DNA of 64,000 nucleotides, taken from Beijerinckiaceae bacterium. GTDB lineage: Bacteria; Pseudomonadota; Alphaproteobacteria; Rhizobiales; Beijerinckiaceae. The translations under genes and the position numbers were made by a program. Positions 55,145 through 63,445 of the stretch are shown here, piece after piece (position 1 is the first letter of the stretch; each line of letters starts with the position of its first letter). Below the pieces are notes generated by a model that saw nothing but the letters and a program-made list of their open reading frames with translations, was not told the DNA's origin and made no database searches. The stretch spans positions 1 to 64,000 of the forward strand of contig JAIELD010000023.1 in NCBI GenBank assembly GCA_019753285.1. The letters are read 5' to 3'.

Positions 55145-55729
55145 ATGTCTGTTCGCTCAAACGACTTCCAACTTGTCGGCATCTCCGAATTCGTCTCCAA
55201 GACCCAGACCGGGATGATTGTCTGGTTCACCGGCCTTTCCGGGGCTGGTAAGACCACGATCGCGCTGAAAATCAAGGAGAGGCTCGATGCCCTCAACCTG
55301 CGGTGCTGCCTTCTCGACGGCGATGACCTTCGCAGGGGTCTCAACAGCGATCTTGGATATTCGGATGAGGATCGCGTCGAAAACATGCGACGGACCGCCG
55401 AGGTGGCGGCCTTGATGGCGCGCGCGGGCCTGATCACGATCAGCAGCCTGATTTCGCCGTTCGCCAAGGAGCGCCGCATTGCTCGGGTCGTTGCGGGCGA
55501 CCTTCCCTTTTTCGAGGTGTTCATCGACGCGCCGCTGGCGCTGTGCGAGCAGCGCGACCCCAAGGGGCTTTACAAGCGCGCGCGCCAGGGCTCGATCAAG
55601 GACTTCACCGGCATTGGTTCGGCCTACGAACCGCCGGTTTCGCCTGATCTCCGCCTTGATACCGGGATGTCGAGCGCCGACGATCTTGCGGCCAAGGTGG
55701 TGGAACTCATCTTGGCGAAACAGGTCTAG
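55145..55729 (+). CDS. cysC: Adenylyl-sulfate (APS) kinase
   Basis: Phosphorylates APS to PAPS, the universal sulfate donor. The 194-residue protein has Walker A GLSGAGKTT (30-38), LDGDDLRRGLNSDLGYSDEDRVENMRR, ISPFAKERRIAR and FIDAPLALCEQRDPKGLYKRAR, the complete APS kinase signature. ATG 55145 is used; GTG 55118 would add nine residues. The leader is AT-rich. No sulfate adenylyltransferase (cysND) is adjacent. The next gene, 64 bp on, is a sulfotransferase, so PAPS is probably made here for that enzyme. Confidence 0.93.
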   Translation: MSVRSNDFQLVGISEFVSKTQTGMIVWFTGLSGAGKTTIALKIKERLDALNLRCCLLDGDDLRRGLNSDLGYSDEDRVENMRRTAEVAALMARAGLITISSLISPFAKERRIARVVAGDLPFFEVFIDAPLALCEQRDPKGLYKRARQGSIKDFTGIGSAYEPPVSPDLRLDTGMSSADDLAAKVVELILAKQV

Positions 55730-55793
55730 TGCAGCATGGTCGTAGCCCGGCTCCAGTCGACCGCCTGTCTTGCAGGGCTTTGTGGTCTTTCAA

Positions 55794-57464
55794 ATGTCTG
55801 ACCCGGTCCTGTCGCGAGTGACGCGCCGAATAGGGCTGAACAGATCAGGCGTCGATCTCTTGAAAGCCTATATCGACGAGCGTCTGGAGGCCATGCGCAG
55901 CGAATTGGCGCAACTGGTGGCTGTGCACGCCTCCAGCCGCGATGTGCTTGAACCCATCAACGCCGGCGTGGCGGAACTGGCTCGGGATTTGAGGCATCAC
56001 GCGCAGAAGGTCGATGAAGTCGAGCATTCGCTGAAGACCATCATTGCAGAGGCGTTCGCCAATGCGGCGTCCGCGCGAGCCTGGGATCGGGAACAACTTG
56101 ACGCGATCGGCAGCAAGGTCACCCAGATCGAGTTCGATCAACGAGAGATGGCCGGCAGTGTCGTCTCTACGCTCGAACATCTGAAGTCCGGGCGCGATTG
56201 GGATCGGCAGCTCCTCGAGGCCGTCGCCGTTCGCGTCACGGAAATCTTTTCTCAACTCTCCGAACAGTTTCAGGCCGTTCGTGCCATCGACGAAGCGGTC
56301 GCGGCCAAAATGCTTCCAGCGCTCGATGTAGCCGCCTCTGCCTGGACTTGGGATCGAGAGCCGATCGATGCGATTGCAGCGCGATTGACCGAGGTCGAAG
56401 CGGCACAGCGTTCATTTGCAGGGAGTGTTCTTTCAACGCTCGACCATCTGAAGTCGGGCCGCGAGTGGGATCGAAGCCAACTCGACGCGATCGGATCGGC
56501 GCTGACGCATGGTCAGGACAGGCTGGCGGACATTGCCGACAAGCTTGAGCGTCTGACGCTCCAGATCGCCACAGATCGAGTTGCCGGCGGGTCCGCAGTG
56601 GCGGCGGTCAGCTTTCCCGGCATATTCATCGTCGGGCATGCGCGCTCGGGGACGAGCATCTTGCTGGATGCACTCAATTCCTCGAAGGCCATCTTCATGT
56701 TCGGTGAAGCGAACTTTCATGAGACCCATCCCCGCACCGATTTTCGTCAATGGTACAACAGCATGCACGAAGGCTTCGGGAACTTGCGAGGAAAGGGCAC
56801 ATATTGCCCGGCTCTGCTAGGCGACGAGGCGAGCGGCTGGGACTATCTTCAGCAGATGAGCAAGTCGTTTCGACGCGTGGGAGACAAAGTCGCTTTCAGG
56901 GACGAGACGCTTGGTTACAATTTTCAACGTTTCTTCGACTTTCAAACACGTCATTTCTTCGATTCGTTTCACGTATGTATCATTCGACATCCGTATATGA
57001 CGTTGAAATCCAGCTTTCAGATGTTTGATCAAACAGATCATGTCATCTATGTCAGGTCATACATCAAAACGATACTGCAGATACTCGAACTCTATCAGAC
57101 TATGCCGAATGTCCCGATCCTGATTCATGAAATGATCGATGAAAGCACATTCAATTTGTTAAGCCAGTGGATGGATATAGATCTCTCTCACGGTATAAAA
57201 TTTTACGAAAAAGCCTATCAGGTTTTGCCTGCTGACGATTGGCAGTTGCCGGAACTATCCGATGATCATCATGCCATGCTTCGCGAAACGTGGGACGGCC
57301 TTCTAGCCATCCATGACCAATCGTCGCTGCAACTGGTGCCGGGTGGAGCCGTCAACGCGTACCATTGGCGATTGAGGGCGTTATGCAGCGAGTTGGAAAA
57401 GCCGATCCAACCTCGTGGCAGCCAGAAGAAAAGCACAAAGTCGCGTTCGTCGCGGTCAAGTTAA
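55794..57464 (+). CDS. Sulfotransferase with an internally repeated coiled-coil N-terminal domain
   Basis: A 556-residue protein. Residues about 1-265 are helical and carry a duplication of about 90 residues: WDR at 97, 136, 187 and 226 with AGSV-STL-HLKSGR between (118-135 and 208-223). The C-terminal domain is a PAPS-dependent sulfotransferase: GHARSGTSILLDAL (281-294) is the 5'-phosphosulfate loop and IIRHPYMTLKSSF (397-409) the 3'-phosphate segment. A basic Ser/Lys tail ends it. The catalytic part is AT-rich for this genome (37% GC in 56941-57000 by hand count), suggesting horizontal origin. The acceptor is unknown; a polysaccharide or lipid is plausible. Confidence 0.85.
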   Translation: MSDPVLSRVTRRIGLNRSGVDLLKAYIDERLEAMRSELAQLVAVHASSRDVLEPINAGVAELARDLRHHAQKVDEVEHSLKTIIAEAFANAASARAWDREQLDAIGSKVTQIEFDQREMAGSVVSTLEHLKSGRDWDRQLLEAVAVRVTEIFSQLSEQFQAVRAIDEAVAAKMLPALDVAASAWTWDREPIDAIAARLTEVEAAQRSFAGSVLSTLDHLKSGREWDRSQLDAIGSALTHGQDRLADIADKLERLTLQIATDRVAGGSAVAAVSFPGIFIVGHARSGTSILLDALNSSKAIFMFGEANFHETHPRTDFRQWYNSMHEGFGNLRGKGTYCPALLGDEASGWDYLQQMSKSFRRVGDKVAFRDETLGYNFQRFFDFQTRHFFDSFHVCIIRHPYMTLKSSFQMFDQTDHVIYVRSYIKTILQILELYQTMPNVPILIHEMIDESTFNLLSQWMDIDLSHGIKFYEKAYQVLPADDWQLPELSDDHHAMLRETWDGLLAIHDQSSLQLVPGGAVNAYHWRLRALCSELEKPIQPRGSQKKSTKSRSSRSS

Positions 57465-57895
57465 GCGTTTCCTACGGCCCTCGGTGTCCCGTCATCTTCC
57501 AGCGTGTCGCCATGCGCCGCGAGGCCTTCGTCGAGCAGGTCGCCAAGATTGGGAATGCCGAGCAGGTAGCTGGCGGTATCGCCGCCCGAGGCCTCATCGC
57601 GCTCGCGCGCCAGAGCGACGGCGTCATCCCACTCCTCGATGTCGAAATCGCCGCGACCGAGATAGACGAGCGCGATGACATCCGCGCGCTCGTCGTCGTT
57701 CATGCCGTCGATCATGCCACGAAATTCGATCTCGGTCGCATCCTCGCCCTCGTCCGCTTCGCTGGAGGTGAGCACGTCGGTCTCACCGTCGTCGATCGGA
57801 TTGGAGCCGGAATCGGGGTCGGTGTCGGCTTCCTTCACGTCGATCCTGCGAGCCTCGACGATGAGCGCCCGAATCTTGTCTATCGCGATGTCCAT
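57461..57895 (-). CDS. DUF3775 domain protein
   Basis: A 144-residue acidic protein. FRGMIDGMNDDERADVIALVYLGRGDFDIEEWDDAVALARER and TASYLLGIPNLGDLLDEGLAAHGDTLE form the DUF3775 domain, which is of unknown function and common in Hyphomicrobiales. It overlaps the end of the sulfotransferase gene by 4 bp in convergent orientation and is divergent from the helicase gene, 144 bp apart. Confidence 0.87.
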   Translation of the reverse strand: MDIAIDKIRALIVEARRIDVKEADTDPDSGSNPIDDGETDVLTSSEADEGEDATEIEFRGMIDGMNDDERADVIALVYLGRGDFDIEEWDDAVALARERDEASGGDTASYLLGIPNLGDLLDEGLAAHGDTLEDDGTPRAVGNA

Positions 57896-58039
57896 GAATA
57901 CGGTCTCCCAGCCGCGACTCAGCCGCGGTCGAGCGTTAACGCGGCTTGATCGCAAACGTTCAACCGCGCTCCTCCTTTCTTTATTTGATGCGAATCGACT
58001 AACACCGGGTGCGGCCATGCACGCCCGCCAAAGGACATC

Positions 58040-59137
58040 ATGACGGCTTTTTCCCCGCAGCAGGACGCCGCGCTCAAAGCCATCGCCGTCTGGCTGAAGA
58101 CCAAGGGCGGGGCGCAAGTCTTCCGCATGTTCGGCTATGCCGGCACAGGCAAGACGACGCTCGCCAAGCAGATCGCCGAGGATGTCGACGGCGACGTGCT
58201 GTTCGCGGCCTACACCGGCAAGGCGGCGCTCGTTCTGCGTTCCAAGGGCTGCGAGGGCGCGAGCACAATCCACAGCCTGATCTATCGCTCGCGCGGGACC
58301 GAGGAGGAAACGCCGGAATTCGTGATCAACCGGCAGAGCGACGCCAACAACGCCAAGCTGATCATCATCGACGAATGTTCGATGGTGGATGAAGAACTGG
58401 GGCGCGACCTTCTTTCCTTTGGCACGCGGGTGCTCGTGCTCGGCGATCCGGCGCAATTGCCGCCCGTGAAAGGCGGCGGCTTCTTCACCGAGGCCGAGCC
58501 TGACGTGATGCTGACAGAGGTCCATCGACAAGCGCGCGACAATCCCATCGTGGCGCTTTCCATGGCCGTGCGCGAGGGCGAGCGTCTTGCCAGGGGTAGC
58601 TATGGCGAAAGCCGCGTCATCGGGCGCGACGAGATTGACGCCTCGATGGTGCTCGCCGCCGATCAGGTGCTCGTCGGCATCAACAAGACGCGCAGGCTCT
58701 ACAACAACCGCATCCGCAACCTGATGGGCTATCGCGATCCGCTGCCGGCGGTGGGCGAGCGTCTCGTCTGCCTGCGCAACGACAAGAAGAAGGGTCTGCT
58801 GAATGGCGGCATGTGGAGCATTTCCGAACTGCGCACCTCGAAGAAGAATCTCGTCACGATGAACGTCAAGCCGATCGACGATCCGGACGCGAAGACGGTC
58901 AAGGTCTCGGTGCTGCCGGAATTCTTCACCGGCGGCGAGGACGCGATCCCGTACGCGCTGAGGCGATCATCGGACGAGTTCGACTATGGCTATGCACTGA
59001 CCGTCCACAAGGCGCAGGGTTCGCAATGGGACAATGTGATGCTGTTCGACGAGAGCTACGCCTTTCGCGAGCACCGCGCTCGCTGGCTCTACACCGGCCT
59101 GACGCGGGCGGCGGAGCGGATCACGGTCGTGGTGTGA
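58040..59137 (+). CDS. Dda/RecD-like superfamily 1B DNA helicase
   Basis: A 365-residue stand-alone helicase. Walker A GYAGTGKTT (32-40), Walker B IIIDECSMVD, motif III GDPAQLPPV, and the UvrD_C_2-type motifs ALTVHKAQGSQWDNVML and RWLYTGLTRAAERITVV are all present. It is much shorter than RecD (about 600 residues) and closer in size to phage T4 Dda, and there is no recB or recC nearby. It may act in replication-fork or repair processes. It is divergent from DUF3775. Confidence 0.9.
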   Translation: MTAFSPQQDAALKAIAVWLKTKGGAQVFRMFGYAGTGKTTLAKQIAEDVDGDVLFAAYTGKAALVLRSKGCEGASTIHSLIYRSRGTEEETPEFVINRQSDANNAKLIIIDECSMVDEELGRDLLSFGTRVLVLGDPAQLPPVKGGGFFTEAEPDVMLTEVHRQARDNPIVALSMAVREGERLARGSYGESRVIGRDEIDASMVLAADQVLVGINKTRRLYNNRIRNLMGYRDPLPAVGERLVCLRNDKKKGLLNGGMWSISELRTSKKNLVTMNVKPIDDPDAKTVKVSVLPEFFTGGEDAIPYALRRSSDEFDYGYALTVHKAQGSQWDNVMLFDESYAFREHRARWLYTGLTRAAERITVVV

Positions 59138-59175
59138 GCCCACCGCGATAGTCTTTTGCCCGATAACGCGTGAAG

Positions 59176-59709
59176 TCACCGTATCCGGGCGATCGCCGCG
59201 TCGCGCTCGGTCTCAGCGGCGGCGCGCGTCGGATATTCCTTGCCCTTGAACAGGTATTGCGTCGAGCCGATGATCTTGCGCTTCTCGATGATCGGAAACT
59301 CGGCGGTAAAGGCCTTGATGCGCTCGATCTTGCGCTTTTCCTCGCGCTCCTTGCGGGCGGACTCATAAGCCGTGAAAGCTTCCTCGGTCATCTCGACCCT
59401 GCGCTGGCAGAGGAAGATGATGCCGTCCGTGAACGCCGCGCCATAGCCCCAGCCTGCGCCGTAACTCTGTTCGACCTGCCGGTGGATCGTCGTGTGGGTG
59501 GCGTATTCCGAGGCGATCAGGGGGACCGTCGACTTGATCTCCCAGTTGCCTTCCTCGATCTCGGCCATCACGCCGGCAAGTTCATCCTCGGCCGACTTCC
59601 AGTTCGGCTCGATGACGCCGGTCTCGGTGTGCTTTCCGGCCTTCTGCTGTTCGCTGCGCGTAAAGCCCCAATGCGCGCGAAAAGTCATCGTCTCGTAAAC
59701 TGCGGGCAT
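59176..59709 (-). CDS. Conserved hypothetical protein
   Basis: A 177-residue soluble protein. The front part has FRAHWGFTRSEQQKAGKHTETGVIEPNWKSAEDELAGVMAEIEEGNW and QVEQSYGAGWGYGAAFTDGIIFLCQRR; the rear contains a charged helix (ARKEREEKRKIERI) and KYLFKGKEYPT-like strands. No catalytic motif or family is recognised. It converges on the helicase gene (38 bp between stops). An earlier in-frame start at 59718 would add three residues. Confidence 0.65.
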   Translation of the reverse strand: MPAVYETMTFRAHWGFTRSEQQKAGKHTETGVIEPNWKSAEDELAGVMAEIEEGNWEIKSTVPLIASEYATHTTIHRQVEQSYGAGWGYGAAFTDGIIFLCQRRVEMTEEAFTAYESARKEREEKRKIERIKAFTAEFPIIEKRKIIGSTQYLFKGKEYPTRAAAETERDAAIARIR

Positions 59710-59851
59710 GATCGACAATGGTTTCTATCAGAATTGTGGCCGGAAACGTCTTATGTGGCGGATCGACGCGTCTTTTAATCGATCCGCCCGATTTTGCAAC
59801 GGCGAGCGGCACGTCGAAGGACATTCCGTCGCCATGGGGCCGGCGCCGTTC

Positions 59852-61732
59852 TCACTCGGCCGCGACGGCGCGCTGGTCGGGCAGAAAGCCGCCTGACTGC
59901 CGCCGCCAGAGATCGGCGTAGAGGCCGCCCTTCTTGAGCAGGCTCGCATGGCTCCCTTCCTCGACGATCCGTCCGCGATCGAGCACCACCAGCCGGTCCA
60001 TGATCTGCAAGGTCGAGAGGCGATGGGCGATGGCGATTACGGTCTTCCCGTCCATCAGGCTGGAGAGGCTGTCCTGGATCGCCGCCTCGATCTCGCTGTC
60101 AAGCGCGGAGGTCGCTTCGTCGAGCACGAGGATCGGCGCATTTTTCAAAATGACGCGGGCGATGGCGATGCGCTGCCGCTGACCGCCGGAGAGCTTGACG
60201 CCGCGTTCGCCGACATGCGCGTCGTAGCCGCGCCGTCCGAAGCTGTCCTCGAGCTGCATGATGAAATCATGCGCCGCCGCCTCGCGGGCCGCCGCGATCA
60301 TCTCCTCCTCGCTGGCCGAGCGTCTTCCATAGATGATGTTCTCGCGGATCGAGCGGTGCAGCAGCGAGGTGTCCTGCGTCACGACAGAAATGGCATCTCG
60401 CAGGCTTTCCTGCGTCACGCCGCGAATGTCTTCGCCGTCGATGCTGATGCGGCCGCCCTCGACGTCGTGGAAGCGCAAGAGCAGACTGGTCAGCGTGGTT
60501 TTTCCCGCGCCTGAGCGACCGACCAGCCCGACCTTTTCGCCCGGCTGGATAGCAAGCGAGAAGCGGTCGATCACCGGGCCTTGCGCCACGCCGCCGCGGT
60601 TGTCGGATCGATCCTTGCGGCCATAGCTGAACGACACGCTCTCGAAGTCGATCCGCCCCCTGTCGACCTGCAGCTCCGGAGTGCCGGCCTCGTCCTGCAT
60701 CTGGAGGGGTTGAGCGATCGAGAGCATGCTTTCCTGCACGAGACCGATGTTCTCGAAGATGCCCTGCACCTCATAGGCGACCCAGCCCGACATCGCGATG
60801 ATCTGGCTCGTCAGCGGCAGAACCATCGCGAGCGTGCCGATCTCGACCATGGCGTTCTGCCAGAGGATCACGGCGAGCGCGCCTGTCGTCACCAGCAGCA
60901 TCGCATTGAGAAAATTGAGCAGCGCGATGAAGGTCGTGCTGAGCCGCTGCTGCGCGAGGAAGCTGCCGTTGAGCTCGGCCATGCTTTCGCGCACGTGACG
61001 GTCCTCGTCGCGCACTTTTGCAAACAGTTTGACGGTGAGGATGTTCGTGTAGCTGTCGACGACCCGACCGGTGACGGCCGAGCGCTTCTCCGATGCAGCG
61101 CGTGCGGCGTCGCGCTGACGCGGGATCATCCAGATCAGCAGCGTGACGTAGAGCGCGAACCAGACGACCATGGGGACGGCGAGCCGCCAGTCTTGCGCAA
61201 GAAGCAGTCCGACCGCGCCGAGCCCGTAGACGAGGATGTGCAGCACCGAGCGAATGAGCGCGATGACGGTCTCGCGCAGGGCGTGACCAGCCTGCATCAC
61301 CCGGTTAGCGATGCGGCCGGCAAAATCGCTCTGGAAGAAACCAACCGATTGACGCACGACGTGCCAATGGCTCTGCCAGCGGATCATGGTGTTCATGTTG
61401 GAGACGAGCGACTGGTTGGTGATCAGCCGCTGCAGCAGAATCGCGCCGGGCCGCGCGATGAGGACGACGAACACCATCGTCGCGAGCGTCGGGCCGGCGG
61501 TCTCCAGCAGCGTCTCACGCGGGGTTTTCGACAGGATGCCCACGAGCTGGCCGATGAAGAACGGCACCGTCGTCTCGAGCAGCGCGACGACGACGCTGAC
61601 GAGCACGAAGGCGAGCAGAACCCATTTCACCTGGCGGGCGAAATACCAGTAGAAGCGGAGGAGGCTGGGCGGCGGGCTGTCGGCCGGCGGCTGCTTCAGC
61701 CCGTCGACGAGGGTCTCGAAAAAACGATACAT
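59852..61732 (-). CDS. ABC exporter, fused permease/ATPase (MsbA-like half transporter)
   Basis: A 626-residue type I exporter: six-helix membrane domain (about 35-335) and nucleotide-binding domain (about 365-610) with Walker A GLVGRSGAGKTT, signature [16 protein letters not shown], Walker B ILVLDEATSALD and the switch His in IAIAHRLSTL. The first 25 residues are hydrophilic and Pro-rich. It works as a homodimer or with another half; the substrate (lipid, peptide or drug) cannot be read. It is divergent from the DUF1800 gene. Confidence 0.95.
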   Translation of the reverse strand: MYRFFETLVDGLKQPPADSPPPSLLRFYWYFARQVKWVLLAFVLVSVVVALLETTVPFFIGQLVGILSKTPRETLLETAGPTLATMVFVVLIARPGAILLQRLITNQSLVSNMNTMIRWQSHWHVVRQSVGFFQSDFAGRIANRVMQAGHALRETVIALIRSVLHILVYGLGAVGLLLAQDWRLAVPMVVWFALYVTLLIWMIPRQRDAARAASEKRSAVTGRVVDSYTNILTVKLFAKVRDEDRHVRESMAELNGSFLAQQRLSTTFIALLNFLNAMLLVTTGALAVILWQNAMVEIGTLAMVLPLTSQIIAMSGWVAYEVQGIFENIGLVQESMLSIAQPLQMQDEAGTPELQVDRGRIDFESVSFSYGRKDRSDNRGGVAQGPVIDRFSLAIQPGEKVGLVGRSGAGKTTLTSLLLRFHDVEGGRISIDGEDIRGVTQESLRDAISVVTQDTSLLHRSIRENIIYGRRSASEEEMIAAAREAAAHDFIMQLEDSFGRRGYDAHVGERGVKLSGGQRQRIAIARVILKNAPILVLDEATSALDSEIEAAIQDSLSSLMDGKTVIAIAHRLSTLQIMDRLVVLDRGRIVEEGSHASLLKKGGLYADLWRRQSGGFLPDQRAVAAE

Positions 61733-61986
61733 GAGGCGGGGCGTCCGGAAAGCGGATTACGGGAGAAGGGCGCAGCATCGATACGCGCGCCATCGTCGTC
61801 AGGGTCAACATAACGCTTCAATCGGACGGTAAAAAGACCCGGCGATGAAACTGTTCGCGAACGCGGGCGGCGCGGTCGCGGTTCTGAAAGCGATGGCGTC
61901 CCGGCGCGCCTGTTCACCAGCCAGCAAGGTTGGATATGGTCTCCTTGCGCCTCTCGCTTCGAGGCACAACGTCGGAAAGCACAGCC

Positions 61987-63432
61987 ATGGCGTCTGCAAA
62001 AGGCATTCAAGGAGCGTATCTCGCGCTGAACCGATTCGGGTTCGGCGCACGCCCCGGTGATCTTGCTCGGATCGCATCGGACCCGCTTGGCGCGGTGGAG
62101 GCGGAGATCGACGAACGCGCCGTCGCCCGGCCGGGCGGGCCGGATATCGTCCCGTCGCTCGCGGCCATTCAGGAGCTCGACGAATTCAAGACCACTCGGA
62201 AAGCGGCGCGGGACAAGCAGACGGATGCAGCAGCGCGCGCCGAAGCGGAAAGCAAGGTCGCCGTTGCGCCAGACTTCGTCGGTCCGCCTCAGGATGCTGA
62301 AAAAGCGTTTCCGAAACCGGAGCCGCCGCAGGCGCGGTTCTTCCGGGTTGAATCGATGGCGCGCACCGAGGCAGCCGTCGGCGCCCGGATCGGACTTGCC
62401 GAGCGCATGGTCTGGTTCTGGTCGAATCATTTCTGCGTATCGCTTCGCAAGGGCGGCATTACCGGCGTCTGCGCAGGCGCCTACGAGCGCGAGGCGATCA
62501 GGCCGCATGTGTTCGGCCGTTTCGAGGACATGCTTCTTGCTGTGGAAAAGCATCCGGCGATGCTCAACTACCTCGATAATCGGCAGTCGATCGGCCCCAA
62601 TTCGCGGGCAGGCGCTCGCCGGGACAAGGGCCTCAACGAAAATCTGGCGCGTGAGAATCTGGAACTGCACACGCTTGGTGTCGATGGAGGCTACAGCCAG
62701 GCGGACGTGACATCTCTTGCCAACATCATCACCGGCTGGACGATCATCGGCCGCAACGATGAGGAGGGCGAACTCGGCGAGTTCCGCTTCAACCCCAATC
62801 GCCACGAGCCCGGCGACCAGACCATCCTTGGTCGCGTCTTTCCGGCCGGCGGCATCGAGCAGGGCGAATCAGCGCTCCGCTTCATCGCCCGCCACCCTTC
62901 GACGGCGCGGCATCTGGCCATGAAGCTTGCACGGCATTTCGTCGCCGACGATCCGCCGCCCGCTCTCGTCAAGCGGCTGGCCGCCGTGTTCCTCGAAACC
63001 AATGGCGATCTTGCCCGCGTGACGCAGGCCCTGGTCGCGTCCGCCGAAGCCTGGACGCCGGAACTCAGGAAAATGCGGAGCCCTCAGGAGTTCGTCATCG
63101 CCGCGCTGCGTGCAACCGGCGTGCCGTTCAACCCCGGGCAGGTGAACGGGCCAATGCGCGCCATGGGGCAGGGGTTCTGGCAGGTCAGCGGACCGAATGG
63201 CTATCCAGATGGCGTCAGTGACTGGGCCTCGCCCGAGGGCCTTTCGACGAGGCTTGATTTCTCGCTGGCGCTGGCGCGGCGCATGCCGGGCACGGTCGAT
63301 CCGCTCGGCCTGCTCGACTCCATCGTCGGCGAGGCGACCTCGCAAGAGACCCGACAGGCCATCGCGCGCGCTGAGAGCAAGCCGCAGGGTGTCGCCATCC
63401 TGCTGATGTCGCCCGAATTCCAGCGTCGTTGA
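61987..63432 (+). CDS. DUF1800 domain protein
   Basis: A 481-residue protein with the DUF1800 layout: ALNRFGFGARPGDLARIASDP at the start, ERMVWFWSNHFCVS, YLDNRQSIGPNSRAG, NENLARENLELHTLGVDGGYSQADVTSLANIITGWTI and MKLARHFVADDPPP. Its function is unknown. It is followed after 13 bp by a DUF1501 gene, and DUF1800/DUF1501 pairs are widespread in bacteria as co-transcribed units. ATG 61987 is used; the open frame upstream to 61930 is not conserved. Confidence 0.9.
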   Translation: MASAKGIQGAYLALNRFGFGARPGDLARIASDPLGAVEAEIDERAVARPGGPDIVPSLAAIQELDEFKTTRKAARDKQTDAAARAEAESKVAVAPDFVGPPQDAEKAFPKPEPPQARFFRVESMARTEAAVGARIGLAERMVWFWSNHFCVSLRKGGITGVCAGAYEREAIRPHVFGRFEDMLLAVEKHPAMLNYLDNRQSIGPNSRAGARRDKGLNENLARENLELHTLGVDGGYSQADVTSLANIITGWTIIGRNDEEGELGEFRFNPNRHEPGDQTILGRVFPAGGIEQGESALRFIARHPSTARHLAMKLARHFVADDPPPALVKRLAAVFLETNGDLARVTQALVASAEAWTPELRKMRSPQEFVIAALRATGVPFNPGQVNGPMRAMGQGFWQVSGPNGYPDGVSDWASPEGLSTRLDFSLALARRMPGTVDPLGLLDSIVGEATSQETRQAIARAESKPQGVAILLMSPEFQRR

Positions 63433-63445
63433 AACGAGGTTCGTC

